The position numbers and the translations under genes were made by a program. 64,000 nt of DNA from Mixophyes australis (Eukaryota > Chordata > Amphibia > Anura > Limnodynastidae). The notes below the pieces were generated by a model. That model searched no databases, had not been told where the DNA came from, and saw only the letters and a list, made by a program, of their open reading frames with translations. The stretch covers positions 56,642,011-56,706,010 of the forward strand of contig JAVHZZ010000011.1 in the NCBI GenBank assembly GCA_036250195.1. The letters run 5' to 3'. Of the stretch, positions 11,647-25,793 are shown piece after piece. How positions within the stretch are numbered: the first letter of the stretch is position 1; each line of letters opens with the position of its first letter.

Positions 11647-13437
11647 ACAAAAACAACGCTTTTTTGCATTTCTGTCTCACTTTCTCTTAGAAACAATGAT
11701 TTACTTCAATCCTTTTACATAATTCTTGTTTCTCATGACATTTCTAACATTGCCCACAATTATCAACTTTCTAAGTCTTTCTGAGCAGGAGAAATCGCAA
11801 AACATAGTCATTTCTTCATTGCCGTCCAAAAACAACGCTTTTTTGCATTCCTGTCTCACTTTCTCTTAGAAACAATGATTTACATCAATCCTTTTACATA
11901 ATTCTTGTTTCTCATGACATTTCTAACATTGCCCACAATTATCAACTTTCTAAGTCTTTCTGAGCAGGAGAAATTGCAAAACATAGTCATTTCTTCATTG
12001 CCGTACAAAAACAACGCTTTTTTGCATTTCTGTCTCACTTTCTCTTAGAAACAATGATTTACTTCAATCCTTTTACATAATTCTTGTTTCTCATGACATT
12101 TCTAACATTGCCCACAATTATCAACTTTCTAAGTCTTTCAGAGCAGGAGAAATAGCAAAACATAGTCATTTCTTCATTGCCGTCCAAAAACAACGCTTTT
12201 TTGCATTCTTGTCTCAATTTCTCTTAGAAACAATGATTTACATCAATCCTTTTACATAATTCTTGTTTCTCATGACATTTCTAACATTGCCCACAATTAT
12301 CAACTTTCTAAGTCTTTCTGAGCAGGAGAAATCGCAAAACATAGTCATTTCTTCATTGCCGTCCAAAAACAACGCTTTTTTTGCATTCTTGTCTCAATTT
12401 CTCTTAGAAACAATGATTTACATCAATCCTTTTACATAATTCTTGTTTCTCAAGACATTTCTAACATTGCCCACAATTATGAACTTTCTAAGTCTTTCTG
12501 AGCAGGAGAAATCGCAAAACATAGTCATTTCTTTATTGCCGTCCAAAAACAACGCTTTTTTGCATTCTTGTCTCAATTTCTCTTAGAAACAATGATTTAC
12601 ATCAATCCTTTTACATAATTCTTGTTTCTCATGACATTTCTAACATTGCCCACAATTATGAACTTTCTAAGTCTTTCGGAGCAGGAGAAATCGCAAAACA
12701 TAGTCATTTCTTCATTGCCGTACAAAAACAACGCTTTTTTGCATTCCTGTCTCACTTTCTCTTAGAAACAATGATTTACATCAATCCTTTTACATAATTC
12801 TTGTTTCTCATGACATTTCTAACATTGCCCACAATTATCAACTTTCTAAGTCTTTCTGAGCAGGAGAAATCGCAAAACATAGTCATTTCTTCATTGCCGT
12901 CCAAAAACAACGCTTTTTTGCATTCCTGTCTCACTTTCTCTTAGAAACAATGATTTACTTCAATCCTTTTACATAATTCTTGTTTCTCATGACATTTCTA
13001 ACATTGCCCACAATTATCAACTTTCTAAGTCTTTCTGAGCAGGAGAAATCGCAAAACATAGTCATTTCTTCATTGCCGTCCAAAAACAACGCTTTTTTGC
13101 ATTCCTGTCTCACTTTCTCTTAGAAACAATGATTTACATCAATCCTTTTACATAATTCTTGTTTCTCATGACATTTCTAACATTGCCCACAATTATCAAC
13201 TTTCTAAGTCTTTCTGAGCAGTAGAAATCGCAAAACATAGTCATTTCTTCATTGCCGTCCAAAAACAACGCTTTTTTGCATTCCTGTCTCACTTTCTCTT
13301 AGAAACAATGATTTACATCAATCCTTTTACATAATTCTTGTTTCTCATGACATTTCTAACATTGCCCAAAATTATCAACTTTCTAAGTCTTTCTGAGCAG
13401 GAGAAATCGCAAAACATAGTCATTTCTTCATTGCCGT
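9677..13437 (+). repeat. 21-monomer block, left copy (3761 bp)
   Basis: Starts with a T136A plain monomer and runs through U-K-U-K-H, a B monomer, two E monomers, an L monomer with 'caagac', an L with 'cggagc', and plain monomers carrying A59T, G143T and 'cccaaaatt'. The series restarts at 13438 with the same T136A monomer. The block overlaps the end of the third 19-mer, so it arose after or from it. Confidence 0.85.
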
Positions 13438-16400
13438 CCAAAAACAACGCTTTTTTGCATTCCTGTCTCACTTTCTCTTAGAAACAATGATTTACATCAA
13501 TCCTTTTACATAATTCTTGTTTCTCATGACATTTCTAACATTGCCCACAATTATCAACTTTCTAAGTCTTTCAGAGCAGGAGAAATCGCAAAACATAGTC
13601 ATTTCTTCATTGCCGTCCAAAAACAACGCTTTTTTGCATTCTTGTCTCAATTTCTCTTAGAAACAATGATTTACATCAATCCTTTTACATAATTCTTGTT
13701 TCTCATGACATTTCTAACATTGCCCACAATTATCAACTTTCTAAGTCTTTCTGAGCAGGAGAAATCGCAAAACATAGTCATTTCTTCATTGCCGTCCAAA
13801 AACAACGCTTTTTTTGCATTCTTGTCTCAATTTCTCTTAGAAACAATGATTTACATCAATCCTTTTACATAATTCTTGTTTCTCATGACATTTCTAACAT
13901 TGCCCACAATTATGAACTTTCTAAGTCTTTCTGAGCAGGAGAAATCGCAAAACATAGTCATTTCTTCATTGCCGTACAAAAACAACGCTTTTTTGCATTC
14001 CTGTTTCACTTTCTCTTAGAAACAATGATTTACATCAATCCTTTTACATAATTCTTGTTTCTCATGACATTTCTAACATTGCCCACAATTATCAACTTTC
14101 TAAGTCTTTCTGAGCAGGAGAAATCGCAAAACATAGTCATTTCTTCATTGCCGTACAAAAACAACGCTTTTTTGCAATACTGTCTCACTTTCTCTTAGAA
14201 ACAATGATTTACATCAATCCTTTTACATAATTCTTGTTTCTCATGACATTTCTAACATTGCCCACAATTATCAACTTTCTAAGTCTTTCTGAGCAGGAGA
14301 AATCGCAAAACATAGTCATTTCTTTATTGCCGTACAAAAACAACGCTTTTTTGCATTCCTGTTTCACTTTCTTTTAGAAACAATGATTTACATCAATCCT
14401 TTTACATAATTCTTGTTTCTCATGACATTTCTAACATTGCCCACAATTATCAACTTTCTAAGTCTTTCTGAGCAGGAGAAATCGCAAAACATAGTCATTT
14501 CTTTATTGCCGTCCAAAAACAAAGCTTTTTTGCATTCCTGTCTCACTTTCTCTTAGAAACAATGATTTACATCAATCCTTTTACATAATTCTTGTTTCTC
14601 ATGACATTTTTAACATTGCCCACAATTATCAACTTTCTAAGTCTTTCTGAGCAGGAGAAATCGCAAAACATAGTCATTTCTTCATTGCCGTACAAAAACA
14701 ACGCTTTTTTGCATTCCTGTCTCACTTTCTCTTAGAAACAATGATTTACATCAATCCTTTTACATAATTCTTGTTTCTCATGACATTTCTAACATTGCCC
14801 ACAATTATCAACTTTCTAAGTCTTTCTGAGCAGGAGAAATCGCAAAACATAGTCATTTCTTCATTGCCGTCCAAAAACAACGCTTTTTTGCATTCCTGTC
14901 TCACTTTCTCTTAGAAACAATGATTTACATCAATCCTTTTACATAATTCTTGTTTCTCATGACATTTCTAACATTGCCCACAATTATCAACTTTCTAAGT
15001 CTTTCTGAGCAGGAGAAATCGCAAAACAGAGTCATTTCTTCATTGCCGTCCAAAAACAACGCTTTTTTGCATTCCTGTCTCACTTTCTCTTAGAAACAAT
15101 GATTTACATCAATCCTTTTACATAATTCTTGTTTCTCATGACATTTCTAACATTGCCCACAATTATCAACTTTATAAGTCTTTCTGAGCAGGAGAAATTG
15201 CAAAACATAGTCATTTCTTCATTGCCGTACAAAAACAACGCTTTTTTGCATTTCTGTCTCACTTTCTCTTAGAAACAATGATTTACTTCAATCCTTTTAC
15301 ATAATTCTTGTTTCTCATGACATTTCTAACATTGCCCACAATTATCAACTTTCTAAGTCTTTCTGAGCAGGAGAAATCGCAAAACATAGTCATTTCTTCA
15401 TTGCCGTCCAAAAACAACGCTTTTTTGCATTCCTGTCTCACTTTCTCTTAGAAACAATGATTTACATCAATCCTTTTACATAATTCTTGTTTCTCATGAC
15501 ATTTCTAACATTGCCCACAATTATCAACTTTCTAAGTCTTTCTGAGCAGGAGAAATTGCAAAACATAGTCATTTCTTCATTGCCGTACAAAAACAACGCT
15601 TTTTTGCATTTCTGTCTCACTTTCTCTTAGAAACAATGATTTACTTCAATCCTTTTACATAATTCTTGTTTCTCATGACATTTCTAACATTGCCCACAAT
15701 TATCAACTTTCTAAGTCTTTCAGAGCAGGAGAAATAGCAAACCATAGTCATTTCTTCATTGCCGTCCAAAAACAACGCTTTTTTGCATTCTTGTCTCAAT
15801 TTCTCTTAGAAACAATGATTTACATCAATCCTTTTACATAATTCTTGTTTCTCATGACATTTCTAACATTGCCCACAATTATCAACTTTCTAAGTCTTTC
15901 TGAGCAGGAGAAATCGCAAAACATAGTCATTTCTTCATTGCCGTCCAAAAACAACGCTTTTTTTGCATTCTTGTCTCAATTTCTCTTAGAAACAATGATT
16001 TACATCAATCCTTTTACATAATTCTTGTTTCTCAAGACATTTCTAACATTGCCCACAATTATGAACTTTCTAAGTCTTTCTGAGCAGGAGAAATCGCAAA
16101 ACATAGTCATTTCTTTATTGCCGTCCAAAAACAACGCTTTTTTGCATTCTTGTCTCAATTTCTCTTAGAAACAATGATTTACATCAATCCTTTTACATAA
16201 TTCTTGTTTCTCATGACATTTCTAACATTGCCCACAATTATGAACTTTCTAAGTCTTTCGGAGCAGGAGAAATCGCAAAACATAGTCATTTCTTCATTGC
16301 CGTACAAAAACAACGCTTTTTTGCATTCCTGTCTCACTTTCTCTTAGAAACAATGATTTACATCAATCCTTTTACATAATTCTTGTTTCTCATGACATTT

Positions 16401-17019
16401 CTAACATTGCCCACAATTATCAACTTTCTAAGTCTTTCTGAGCAGGAGAAATCGCAAAACATAGTCATTTCTTCATTGCCGTCCAAAAACAACGCTTTTT
16501 TGCATTCCTGTCTCACTTTCTCTTAGAAACAATGATTTACTTCAATCCTTTTACATAATTCATGTTTCTCATGACATTTCTAACATTGCCCACAATTATC
16601 AACTTTCTAAGTCTTTCTGAGCAGGAGAAATCGCAAAACATAGTCATTTCTTCATTGCCGTCCAAAAACAACGCTTTTTTGCATTCCTGTCTCACTTTCT
16701 CTTAGAAACAATGATTTACATCAATCCTTTTACATAATTCTTGTTTCTCATGACATTTCTAACATTGCCCACAATTATCAACTTTCTAAGTCTTTCTGAG
16801 CAGTAGAAATCGCAAAACATAGTCATTTCTTCATTGCCGTCCAAAAACAACGCTTTTTTGCATTCCTGTCTCACTTTCTCTTAGAAACAATGATTTACAT
16901 CAATCCTTTTACATAATTCTTGTTTCTCATGACATTTCTAACATTGCCCAAAATTATCAACTTTCTAAGTCTTTCTGAGCAGGAGAAATCGCAAAACATA
17001 GTCATTTCTTCATTGCCGT
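13438..17019 (+). repeat. 20-monomer derivative, right copy (3582 bp)
   Basis: Matches the left block at an offset of 3761 bp up to the U-K-U-K series and at 3582 bp after it: H at 14513 versus 10931, 'caagac' near 16033 versus 12452, and 'cccaaaatt' about 3582 bp on. The 179-bp difference is exactly one monomer, lost at 14334-14512. Private changes include 'tttttaac' after the H monomer and 'catgtttctc' near 16561. Confidence 0.85.
14334..14512 (+). repeat. Hybrid U/K monomer at a one-monomer deletion
   Basis: The first part is class U ('cctgtttcac'), yet the end reads 'tttattgcc' (C171T), which elsewhere marks class K. The left block has U then K at this point, and here they are fused into one 179-bp unit. 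This is what a crossover or template switch between neighbouring monomers in register would leave. It also carries the private change 'cttttag' for 'ctcttag'. Confidence 0.8.
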
Positions 17020-17556
17020 CCAAAAACAACGCTTTTTTGCATTCCTGTCTCACTTTCTCTTAGAAACAATGATTTACATCAATCCTTTTACATAATTCTT
17101 GTTTCTCATGACATTTCTAACATTGCCCACAATTATCAACTTTCTAAGTCTTTCTGAGCAGTAGAAATTGCAAAACATAGTCATTTCTTCATTGCCGTCC
17201 AAAAACAACGCTTTTTTGCATTCCTGTCTCACTTTCTCTTAGAAACAATGATTTACATCAATCCTTTTACATAATTCTTGTTTCTCATGACATTTCTAAC
17301 ATTGCCCACAATTATCAACTTTCTAAGTCTTTCTGAGCAGTAGAAATCGCAAAACATAGTCATTTCTTCATTGCCGTCCAAAAACAACGCTTTTTTGCAT
17401 TCCTGTCTCACTTTCTCTTAGAAACAATGATTTACATCAATCCTTTTACATAATTCTTGCTTCTCATGACATTTCTAACATTGCCCACAATTATCAACTT
17501 TCTAAGTCTTTCTGAGCAGGAGAAATCGCAAAACATAGTCATTTCTTCATTGCCGT
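17020..17556 (+). repeat. Three plain-type monomers between duplicated blocks
   Basis: Two monomers with G143T ('gcagtag'), one of them also with C150T, and one with 'cttgcttctc'. They separate the 20/21-mer domain from the 3402-bp duplication. 'cttgcttctc' recurs inside the next blocks, so these monomers belong to the same lineage. Confidence 0.8.
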
Positions 17557-20500
17557 CCAAAAACAACGCTTTTTTGCATTTCTGTCTCACTTTCTCTTAG
17601 AAACAATGATTTACTTCAATCCTTTTACATAATTCTTGTTTCTCATGACATTTCTAACATTGCCCACAATTATCAACTTTCTAAGTCTTTCTGAGCAGGA
17701 GAAATCGCAAAACATAGTCATTTCTTCATTGCCGTCCAAAAACAACGCTTTTTTGCATTCCTGTCTTACTTTCTCTTAGAAACAATGATTTACATCAATC
17801 CTTTTACATAATTCTTGTTTCTCATGACATTTCTAACATTGCCCACAATTATCAACTTTCTAAGTCTTTCTGAGCAGGAGAAATCGCAAAACATAGTCAT
17901 TTCTTCATTGCCGTCCAAAAACAACGCTTTTTTGCATTCTTGTCTCAATTTCTCTTAGAAACAATGATTTACATCAATCCTTTTACATAATTCTTGTTTC
18001 TCATGACATTTCTAACATTGCCCACAATTATGAACTTTCTAAGTCTTTCTGAGCAGGAGAAATCGCAAAACATAGTCATTTCTTCATTGCCGTCCAAAAA
18101 CAACGCTTTTTTGCATTCCTGTCTCACTTTCTCTTAGAAACAATGATTTACATCAATCCTTTTACATAATTCTTGTTTCTCATGACATTTCTAACATTGC
18201 CCACAATTATCAACTTTCTAAGACTTTCTGAGCAGGAGAAATCGCAAAACATAGTCATTTCTTCATTGCCGTCCAAAAACAACGCTTTTTTGCATTACTG
18301 TCTCAATTTCTCTTAGAAACAATGAACTACATCAATAATTTTACATAATTCTTGTTTCTCATGACATTTCTAACATTGCCCACAATTGTCAACTTTCTAA
18401 GTCTTTCTGAGCAGGAGAAATCGCAAAACATAGTCATTTCTTCATTGCCGTCCAAAAACAACGCTTTTTTGCATTTCTGTCTCACTTTCTCTTAGAAACA
18501 ATGATTTACTTCAATCCTTTTACATAATTCTTGTTTCTCATGACATTTCTAACATTGCCCACAATTATCAACTTTCTAAGTCTTTCTGAGCAGGAGAAAT
18601 CGCAAAACATAGTCATTTCTTCATTGCCGTCCAAAAACAACGCTTTTTTGCATTCCTGTCTCACTTTCTCTTAGAAACAATGATTTACATCAATCCTTTT
18701 ACATAATTCTTGCTTCTCATGACATTTCTAACATTGCCCACAATTATCAACTTTCTAAGTCTTTCTGAGCAGGAGAAATCGCCAAACATAGTCATTTCTT
18801 CATTGCCGTCCAAAAACAACGCTTTTTTGCATTTCTGTCTCACTTTCTCTTAGAAACAATGATTTACATCAATCCTTTTACATAATTCTTGATTCTCATG
18901 ACATTTCTAACATTGCCCACAATTATGAACTTTCTAAGTCTTTCGGAGCAGGAGAAATCGCAAAACATAGTCATTTCTTCATTGCCGTACAAAAACAACG
19001 CTTTTTTGCATTCCTGTCTCACTTTCTCTTAGAAACAATGATTTACATCAATCCTTTTACATAATTCTTGTTTCTCATGACATTTCTAACATTGCCCACA
19101 ATTATCAACTTTCTAAGACTTTCTGAGCAGGAGAAATCGCAAAACATAGTCATTTCTTCATTGCCGTCCAAAAACAACGCTTTTTTGCATTACTGTCTCA
19201 ATTTCTCTTAGAAACAATGAACAACATCAATAATTTTACATAATTCTTGTTTCTCATGACATTTCTAACATTGCCCACAATTATGAATTTTCTAAGTCTT
19301 TCTGAGCAGGAGAAATCGCAAAACATAGTCATTTCTTCATTGCCGTACAAAAACAACGCTTTTTTGCATTCCTGTCTCACTTTCTCTTAGAAACAATGAT
19401 TTACATCAATCCTTTTACATAATTCTTGTTTCTCATGACATTTCTAACATTGCCCACAATTATCAACTTTCTAAGTCTTTCTGAGCAGGAGAAATCGCAA
19501 AACATAGTCATTTCTTCATTGCCGTCCAAAAACAACGCTTTTTTGCATTCCTGTCTCACTTTCTCTTAGAAACAATGATTTACATCAATCCTTTTACATA
19601 ATTCTTGTTTCTCATGACATTTCTAACATTGCCCACAATTATCAACTTTCTAAGTCTTTCTGAGCAGGAGAAATCGCAAAACATAGTCATTTCTTCATTG
19701 CCGTCCAAAAACAACGCTTTTTTGCATTACTGTCTCACTTTCTCTTAGAAACAATGATTTACATCAATCCTTTTACATAATTCTTGTTTCTCATGACATT
19801 TCTAACATTGCCCACAATTCTCAACTTTCTAAGTCTTTCTGAGCAGGAGAAATCGCAAACATAGTCATTTCTTCATTGCCGTCCAAAAACAACGCTTTTT
19901 TTTGCATTCCTGTCTCACTTTCTCTTAGAAACAATGATTTACATCAATCCTTTTACATAATTCTTGTTTCTCATAACATTTCTAACATTGCCCACAATTA
20001 TCAACTTTCTAAGTCTTTCTGAGCAGGAGAAATTGCAAAACATAGTCATTTCTTCATTGCCGTACAAAAACAACGCTTTTTTGCATTTGTGTCTCACTTT
20101 CTCTTAGAAACAATGATTTACTTCAATCCTTTTACATAATTCTTGTTTCTCATGACATTTCTAACATTGCCCACAATTATCAACTTTCTAAGTCTTTCAG
20201 AGCAGGAGAAATCGCAAAACATAGTCATTTCTTCATTGCCGTCCAAAAACAACGCTTTTTTGCATTCTTGTCTCAATTTCTCTTAGAAACAATGATTTAC
20301 ATCAATCCTTTTACATAATTCTTGTTTCTCATGACATTTCTAACATTGCCCACAATTATGAACTTTCTAAGTCTTTCTGAGCAGGAGAAATCGCAAAACA
20401 TAGTCATTTCTTCATTGCCGTACAAAAACAACGCTTTTTTGCATTCCTGTTTCACTTTCTCTTAGAAACAATGATTTACATCAATCCTTTTACATAATTC

Positions 20501-20958
20501 TTGTTTCTCATGACATTTCTAACATTGCCCACAATTATCAACTTTCTAAGTCTTTCTGAGCAGGAGAAATCGCAAAACATAGTCATTTCTTCATTGCCGT
20601 ACAAAAACAACGCTTTTTTGCAATACTGTCTCACTTTCTCTTAGAAACAATGATTTACATCAATCCTTTTACATAATTCTTGTTTCTCATGACATTTCTA
20701 ACATTGCCCACAATTATCAACTTTCTAAGTCTTTCTGAGCAGGAGAAATCGCAAAACATAGTCATTTCTTTATTGCCGTCCAAAAACAAAGCTTTTTTGC
20801 ATTCCTGTCTCACTTTCTCTTAGAAACAATGATTTACATCAATCCTTTTACATAATTCTTGTTTCTCATGACATTTCTAACATTGCCCACAATTATCAAC
20901 TTTCTAAGTCTTTCTGAGCAGGAGAAATCGCAAAACATAGTCATTTCTTCATTGCCGT
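17557..20958 (+). repeat. 19-monomer block II, left copy (3402 bp)
   Basis: Order: E, plain with 'tcttac', L, plain with 'agactttc', A, E, plain with 'cttgcttctc' and 'cgccaaac', C25T with 'gattctc', plain, A (with 'gaacaac'), plain, plain, D-like (cattactg), O, G, L, U, K, H. It is a different 19-mer from that at 538, although its last seven monomers (D-O-G-L-U-K-H) follow the same order as the start of that unit. The next copy begins directly at 20959. Confidence 0.9.
18273..18451 (+). repeat. Class-A divergent monomer (example)
   Basis: This is the most divergent monomer class in the window: 'cattactgtctcaat', 'gaactac' in place of 'gatttac', 'caataatttt' in place of 'caatcctttt', and 'attgtcaac'. 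Full members start at 1, 18273, 19168, 21675 and 22570; partial (hybrid) members start at 41915, 45496 and 50330. It may represent an older or introgressed variant kept at low frequency. Confidence 0.8.
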
Positions 20959-23900
20959 CCAAAAACAACGCTTTTTTGCATTTCTGTCTCACTTTCTCTT
21001 AGAAACAATGATTTACTTCAATCCTTTTACATAATTCTTGTTTCTCATGACATTTCTAACATTGCCCACAATTATCAACTTTCTAAGTCTTTCTGAGCAG
21101 GAGAAATCGCAAAACATAGTCATTTCTTCATTGCCGTCCAAAAACAACGCTTTTTTGCATTCCTGTCTTACTTTCTCTTAGAAACAATGATTTACATCAA
21201 TCCTTTTACATAATTCTTGTTTCTCATGACATTTCTAACATTGCCCACAATTATCAACTTTCTAAGTCTTTCTGAGCAGGAGAAATCGCAAAACATAGTC
21301 ATTTCTTCATTGCCGTCCAAAAACAACGCTTTTTTGCATTCTTGTCTCAATTTCTCTTAGAAACAATGATTTACATCAATCCTTTTACATAATTCTTGTT
21401 TCTCATGACATTTCTAACATTGCCCACAATTATGAACTTTCTAAGTCTTTCTGAGCAGGAGAAATCGCAAAACATAGTCATTTCTTCATTGCCGTCCAAA
21501 AACAACGCTTTTTTGCATTCCTGTCTCACTTTCTCTTAGAAACAATGATTTACATCAATCCTTTTACATAATTCTTGTTTCTCATGACATTTCTAACATT
21601 GCCCACAATTATCAACTTTCTAAGACTTTCTGAGCAGGAGAAATCGCAAAACATAGTCATTTCTTCATTGCCGTCCAAAAACAACGCTTTTTTGCATTAC
21701 TGTCTCAATTTCTCTTAGAAACAATGAACTACATCAATAATTTTACATAATTCTTGTTTCTCATGACATTTCTAACATTGCCCACAATTGTCAACTTTCT
21801 AAGTCTTTCTGAGCAGGAGAAATCGCAAAACATAGTCATTTCTTCATTGCCGTCCAAAAACAACGCTTTTTTGCATTTCTGTCTCACTTTCTCTTAGAAA
21901 CAATGATTTACTTCAATCCTTTTACATAATTCTTGTTTCTCATGACATTTCTAACATTGCCCACAATTATCAACTTTCTAAGTCTTTCTGAGCAGGAGAA
22001 ATCGCAAAACATAGTCATTTCTTCATTGCCGTCCAAAAACAACGCTTTTTTGCATTCCTGTCTCACTTTCTCTTAGAAACAATGATTTACATCAATCCTT
22101 TTACATAATTCTTGCTTCTCATGACATTTCTAACATTGCCCACAATTATCAACTTTCTAAGTCTTTCTGAGCAGGAGAAATCGCCAAACATAGTCATTTC
22201 TTCATTGCCGTCCAAAAACAACGCTTTTTTGCATTTCTGTCTCACTTTCTCTTAGAAACAATGATTTACATCAATCCTTTTACATAATTCTTGATTCTCA
22301 TGACATTTCTAACATTGCCCACAATTATGAACTTTCTAAGTCTTTCGGAGCAGGAGAAATCGCAAAACATAGTCATTTCTTCATTGCCGTACAAAAACAA
22401 CGCTTTTTTGCATTCCTGTCTCACTTTCTCTTAGAAACAATGATTTACATCAATCCTTTTACATAATTCTTGTTTCTCATGACATTTCTAACATTGCCCA
22501 CAATTATCAACTTTCTAAGACTTTCTGAGCAGGAGAAATCGCAAAACATAGTCATTTCTTCATTGCCGTCCAAAAACAACGCTTTTTTGCATTACTGTCT
22601 CAATTTCTCTTAGAAACAATGAACAACATCAATAATTTTACATAATTCTTGTTTCTCATGACATTTCTAACATTGCCCACAATTATGAATTTTCTAAGTC
22701 TTTCTGAGCAGGAGAAATCGCAAAACATAGTCATTTCTTCATTGCCGTACAAAAACAACGCTTTTTTGCATTCCTGTCTCACTTTCTCTTAGAAACAATG
22801 ATTTACATCAATCCTTTTACATAATTCTTGTTTCTCATGACATTTCTAACATTGCCCACAATTATCAACTTTCTAAGTCTTTCTGAGCAGGAGAAATCGC
22901 AAAACATAGTCATTTCTTCATTGCCGTCCAAAAACAACGCTTTTTTGCATTCCTGTCTCACTTTCTCTTAGAAACAATGATTTACATCAATCCTTTTACA
23001 TAATTCTTGTTTCTCATGACATTTCTAACATTGCCCACAATTATCAACTTTCTAAGTCTTTCTGAGCAGGAGAAATCGCAAAACATAGTCATTTCTTCAT
23101 TGCCGTCCAAAAACAACGCTTTTTTGCATTACTGTCTCACTTTCTCTTAGAAACAATGATTTACATCAATCCTTTTACATAATTCTTGTTTCTCATGACA
23201 TTTCTAACATTGCCCACAATTCTCAACTTTCTAAGTCTTTCTGAGCAGGAGAAATCGCAAACATAGTCATTTCTTCATTGCCGTCCAAAAACAACGCTTT
23301 TTTTTGCATTCCTGTCTCACTTTCTCTTAGAAACAATGATTTACATCAATCCTTTTACATAATTCTTGTTTCTCATAACATTTCTAACATTGCCCACAAT
23401 TATCAACTTTCTAAGTCTTTCTGAGCAGGAGAAATTGCAAAACATAGTCATTTCTTCATTGCCGTACAAAAACAACGCTTTTTTGCATTTGTGTCTCACT
23501 TTCTCTTAGAAACAATGATTTACTTCAATCCTTTTACATAATTCTTGTTTCTCATGACATTTCTAACATTGCCCACAATTATCAACTTTCTAAGTCTTTC
23601 AGAGCAGGAGAAATCGCAAAACATAGTCATTTCTTCATTGCCGTCCAAAAACAACGCTTTTTTGCATTCTTGTCTCAATTTCTCTTAGAAACAATGATTT
23701 ACATCAATCCTTTTACATAATTCTTGTTTCTCATGACATTTCTAACATTGCCCACAATTATGAACTTTCTAAGTCTTTCTGAGCAGGAGAAATCGCAAAA
23801 CATAGTCATTTCTTCATTGCCGTACAAAAACAACGCTTTTTTGCATTCCTGTTTCACTTTCTCTTAGAAACAATGATTTACATCAATCCTTTTACATAAT

Positions 23901-24360
23901 TCTTGTTTCTCATGACATTTCTAACATTGCCCACAATTATCAACTTTCTAAGTCTTTCTGAGCAGGAGAAATCGCAAAACATAGTCATTTCTTCATTGCC
24001 GTACAAAAACAACGCTTTTTTGCAATACTGTCTCACTTTCTCTTAGAAACAATGATTTACATCAATCCTTTTACATAATTCTTGTTTCTCATGACATTTC
24101 TAACATTGCCCACAATTATCAACTTTCTAAGTCTTTCTGAGCAGGAGAAATCGCAAAACATAGTCATTTCTTTATTGCCGTCCAAAAACAAAGCTTTTTT
24201 GCATTCCTGTCTCACTTTCTCTTAGAAACAATGATTTACATCAATCCTTTTACATAATTCTTGTTTCTCATGACATTTCTAACATTGCCCACAATTATCA
24301 ACTTTCTAAGTCTTTCTGAGCAGGAGAAATCGCAAAACATAGTCATTTCTTCATTGCCGT
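20959..24360 (+). repeat. 19-monomer block II, right copy (3402 bp)
   Basis: Every rare variant of the left copy reappears 3402 bp later: 'tcttac', 'agactttc', 'cgccaaac', 'gattctc', 'gaacaac', the 8-T run (19883 versus 23285) and H (20780 versus 24182). I noticed no difference between the copies, so this is among the youngest duplications in the window. The H monomer at its end also opens the 9-mer at 24182. Confidence 0.9.
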
Positions 24361-25793
24361 ACAAAAACAACGCTTTTTTGCATTCCTGTCTCACTTTCTC
24401 TTAGAAACAATGATTTACATCAATCCTTTTACATAATTCTTGTTTCTCATGACATTTCTAACATTGCCCACAATTATCAACTTTCTAAGTCTTTCTGAGC
24501 AGGAGAAATCGCAAAACATAGTCATTTCTTCATTGCCGTCCAAAAACAACGCTTTTTTGCATTCCTGTCTCACTTTCTCTTAGAAACAATGATTTACATC
24601 AATCCTTTTACATAATTCTTGTTTCTCATGACATTTCTAACATTGCCCACAATTATCAACTTTCTAAGTCTTTCAGAGCAGGAGAAATCGCAAAACATAG
24701 TCATTTCTTCATTGCCGTCCAAAAACAACGCTTTTTTGCATTCTTGTCTCAATTTCTCTTAGAAACAATGATTTACATCAATCCTTTTACATAATTCTTG
24801 TTTCTCATGACATTTCTAACATTGCCCACAATTATCAACTTTCTAAGTCTTTCTGAGCAGGAGAAATCGCAAAACATAGTCATTTCTTCATTGCCGTCCA
24901 AAAACAACGCTTTTTTTGCATTCTTGTCTCAATTTCTCTTAGAAACAATGATTTACATCAATCCTTTTACATAATTCTTGTTTCTCATGACATTTCTAAC
25001 ATTGCCCACAATTATGAACTTTCTAAGTCTTTCTGAGCAGGAGAAATCGCAAAACATAGTCATTTCTTCATTGCCGTACAAAAACAACGCTTTTTTGCAT
25101 TCCTGTTTCACTTTCTCTTAGAAACAATGATTTACATCAATCCTTTTACATAATTCTTGTTTCTCATGACATTTCTAACATTGCCCACAATTATCAACTT
25201 TCTAAGTCTTTCTGAGCAGGAGAAATCGCAAAACATAGTCATTTCTTCATTGCCGTACAAAAACAACGCTTTTTTGCAATACTGTCTCACTTTCTCTTAG
25301 AAACAATGATTTACATCAATCCTTTTACATAATTCTTGTTTCTCATGACATTTCTAACATTGCCCACAATTATCAACTTTCTAAGTCTTTCTGAGCAGGA
25401 GAAATCGCAAAACATAGTCATTTCTTTATTGCCGTACAAAAACAACGCTTTTTTGCATTCCTGTTTCACTTTCTCTTAGAAACAATGATTTACATCAATC
25501 CTTTTACATAATTCTTGTTTCTCATGACATTTCTAACATTGCCCACAATTATCAACTTTCTAAGTCTTTCTGAGCAGGAGAAATCGCAAAACATAGTCAT
25601 TTCTTCATTGCCGTACAAAAACAACGCTTTTTTGCAATACTGTCTCACTTTCTCTTAGAAACAATGATTTACATCAATCCTTTTACATAATTCTTGTTTC
25701 TCATGACATTTCTAACATTGCCCACAATTATCAACTTTCTAAGTCTTTCTGAGCAGGAGAAATCGCAAAACATAGTCATTTCTTTATTGCCGT
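24182..25793 (+). repeat. 9-monomer sub-repeat (HindIII-delimited)
   Basis: Same order and 1612-bp length as at 1614, followed immediately by a 7-monomer form. Its first monomer is the last of block II. Confidence 0.86.

Noticed and set aside
19198..19380. 60-codon open reading frame on the minus strand
   Set aside because: It lies wholly within satellite monomers and is open only because the local 'gaacaac' variant replaces 'gaactac' and so removes a minus-strand TAG stop. There is no ribosome-binding or promoter context, codon bias or recognisable domain.
22600..22782. Identical 60-codon open reading frame on the minus strand
   Set aside because: It is the 3402-bp tandem duplicate of the one at 19198. 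Identity reflects DNA duplication of the satellite block, not protein conservation.
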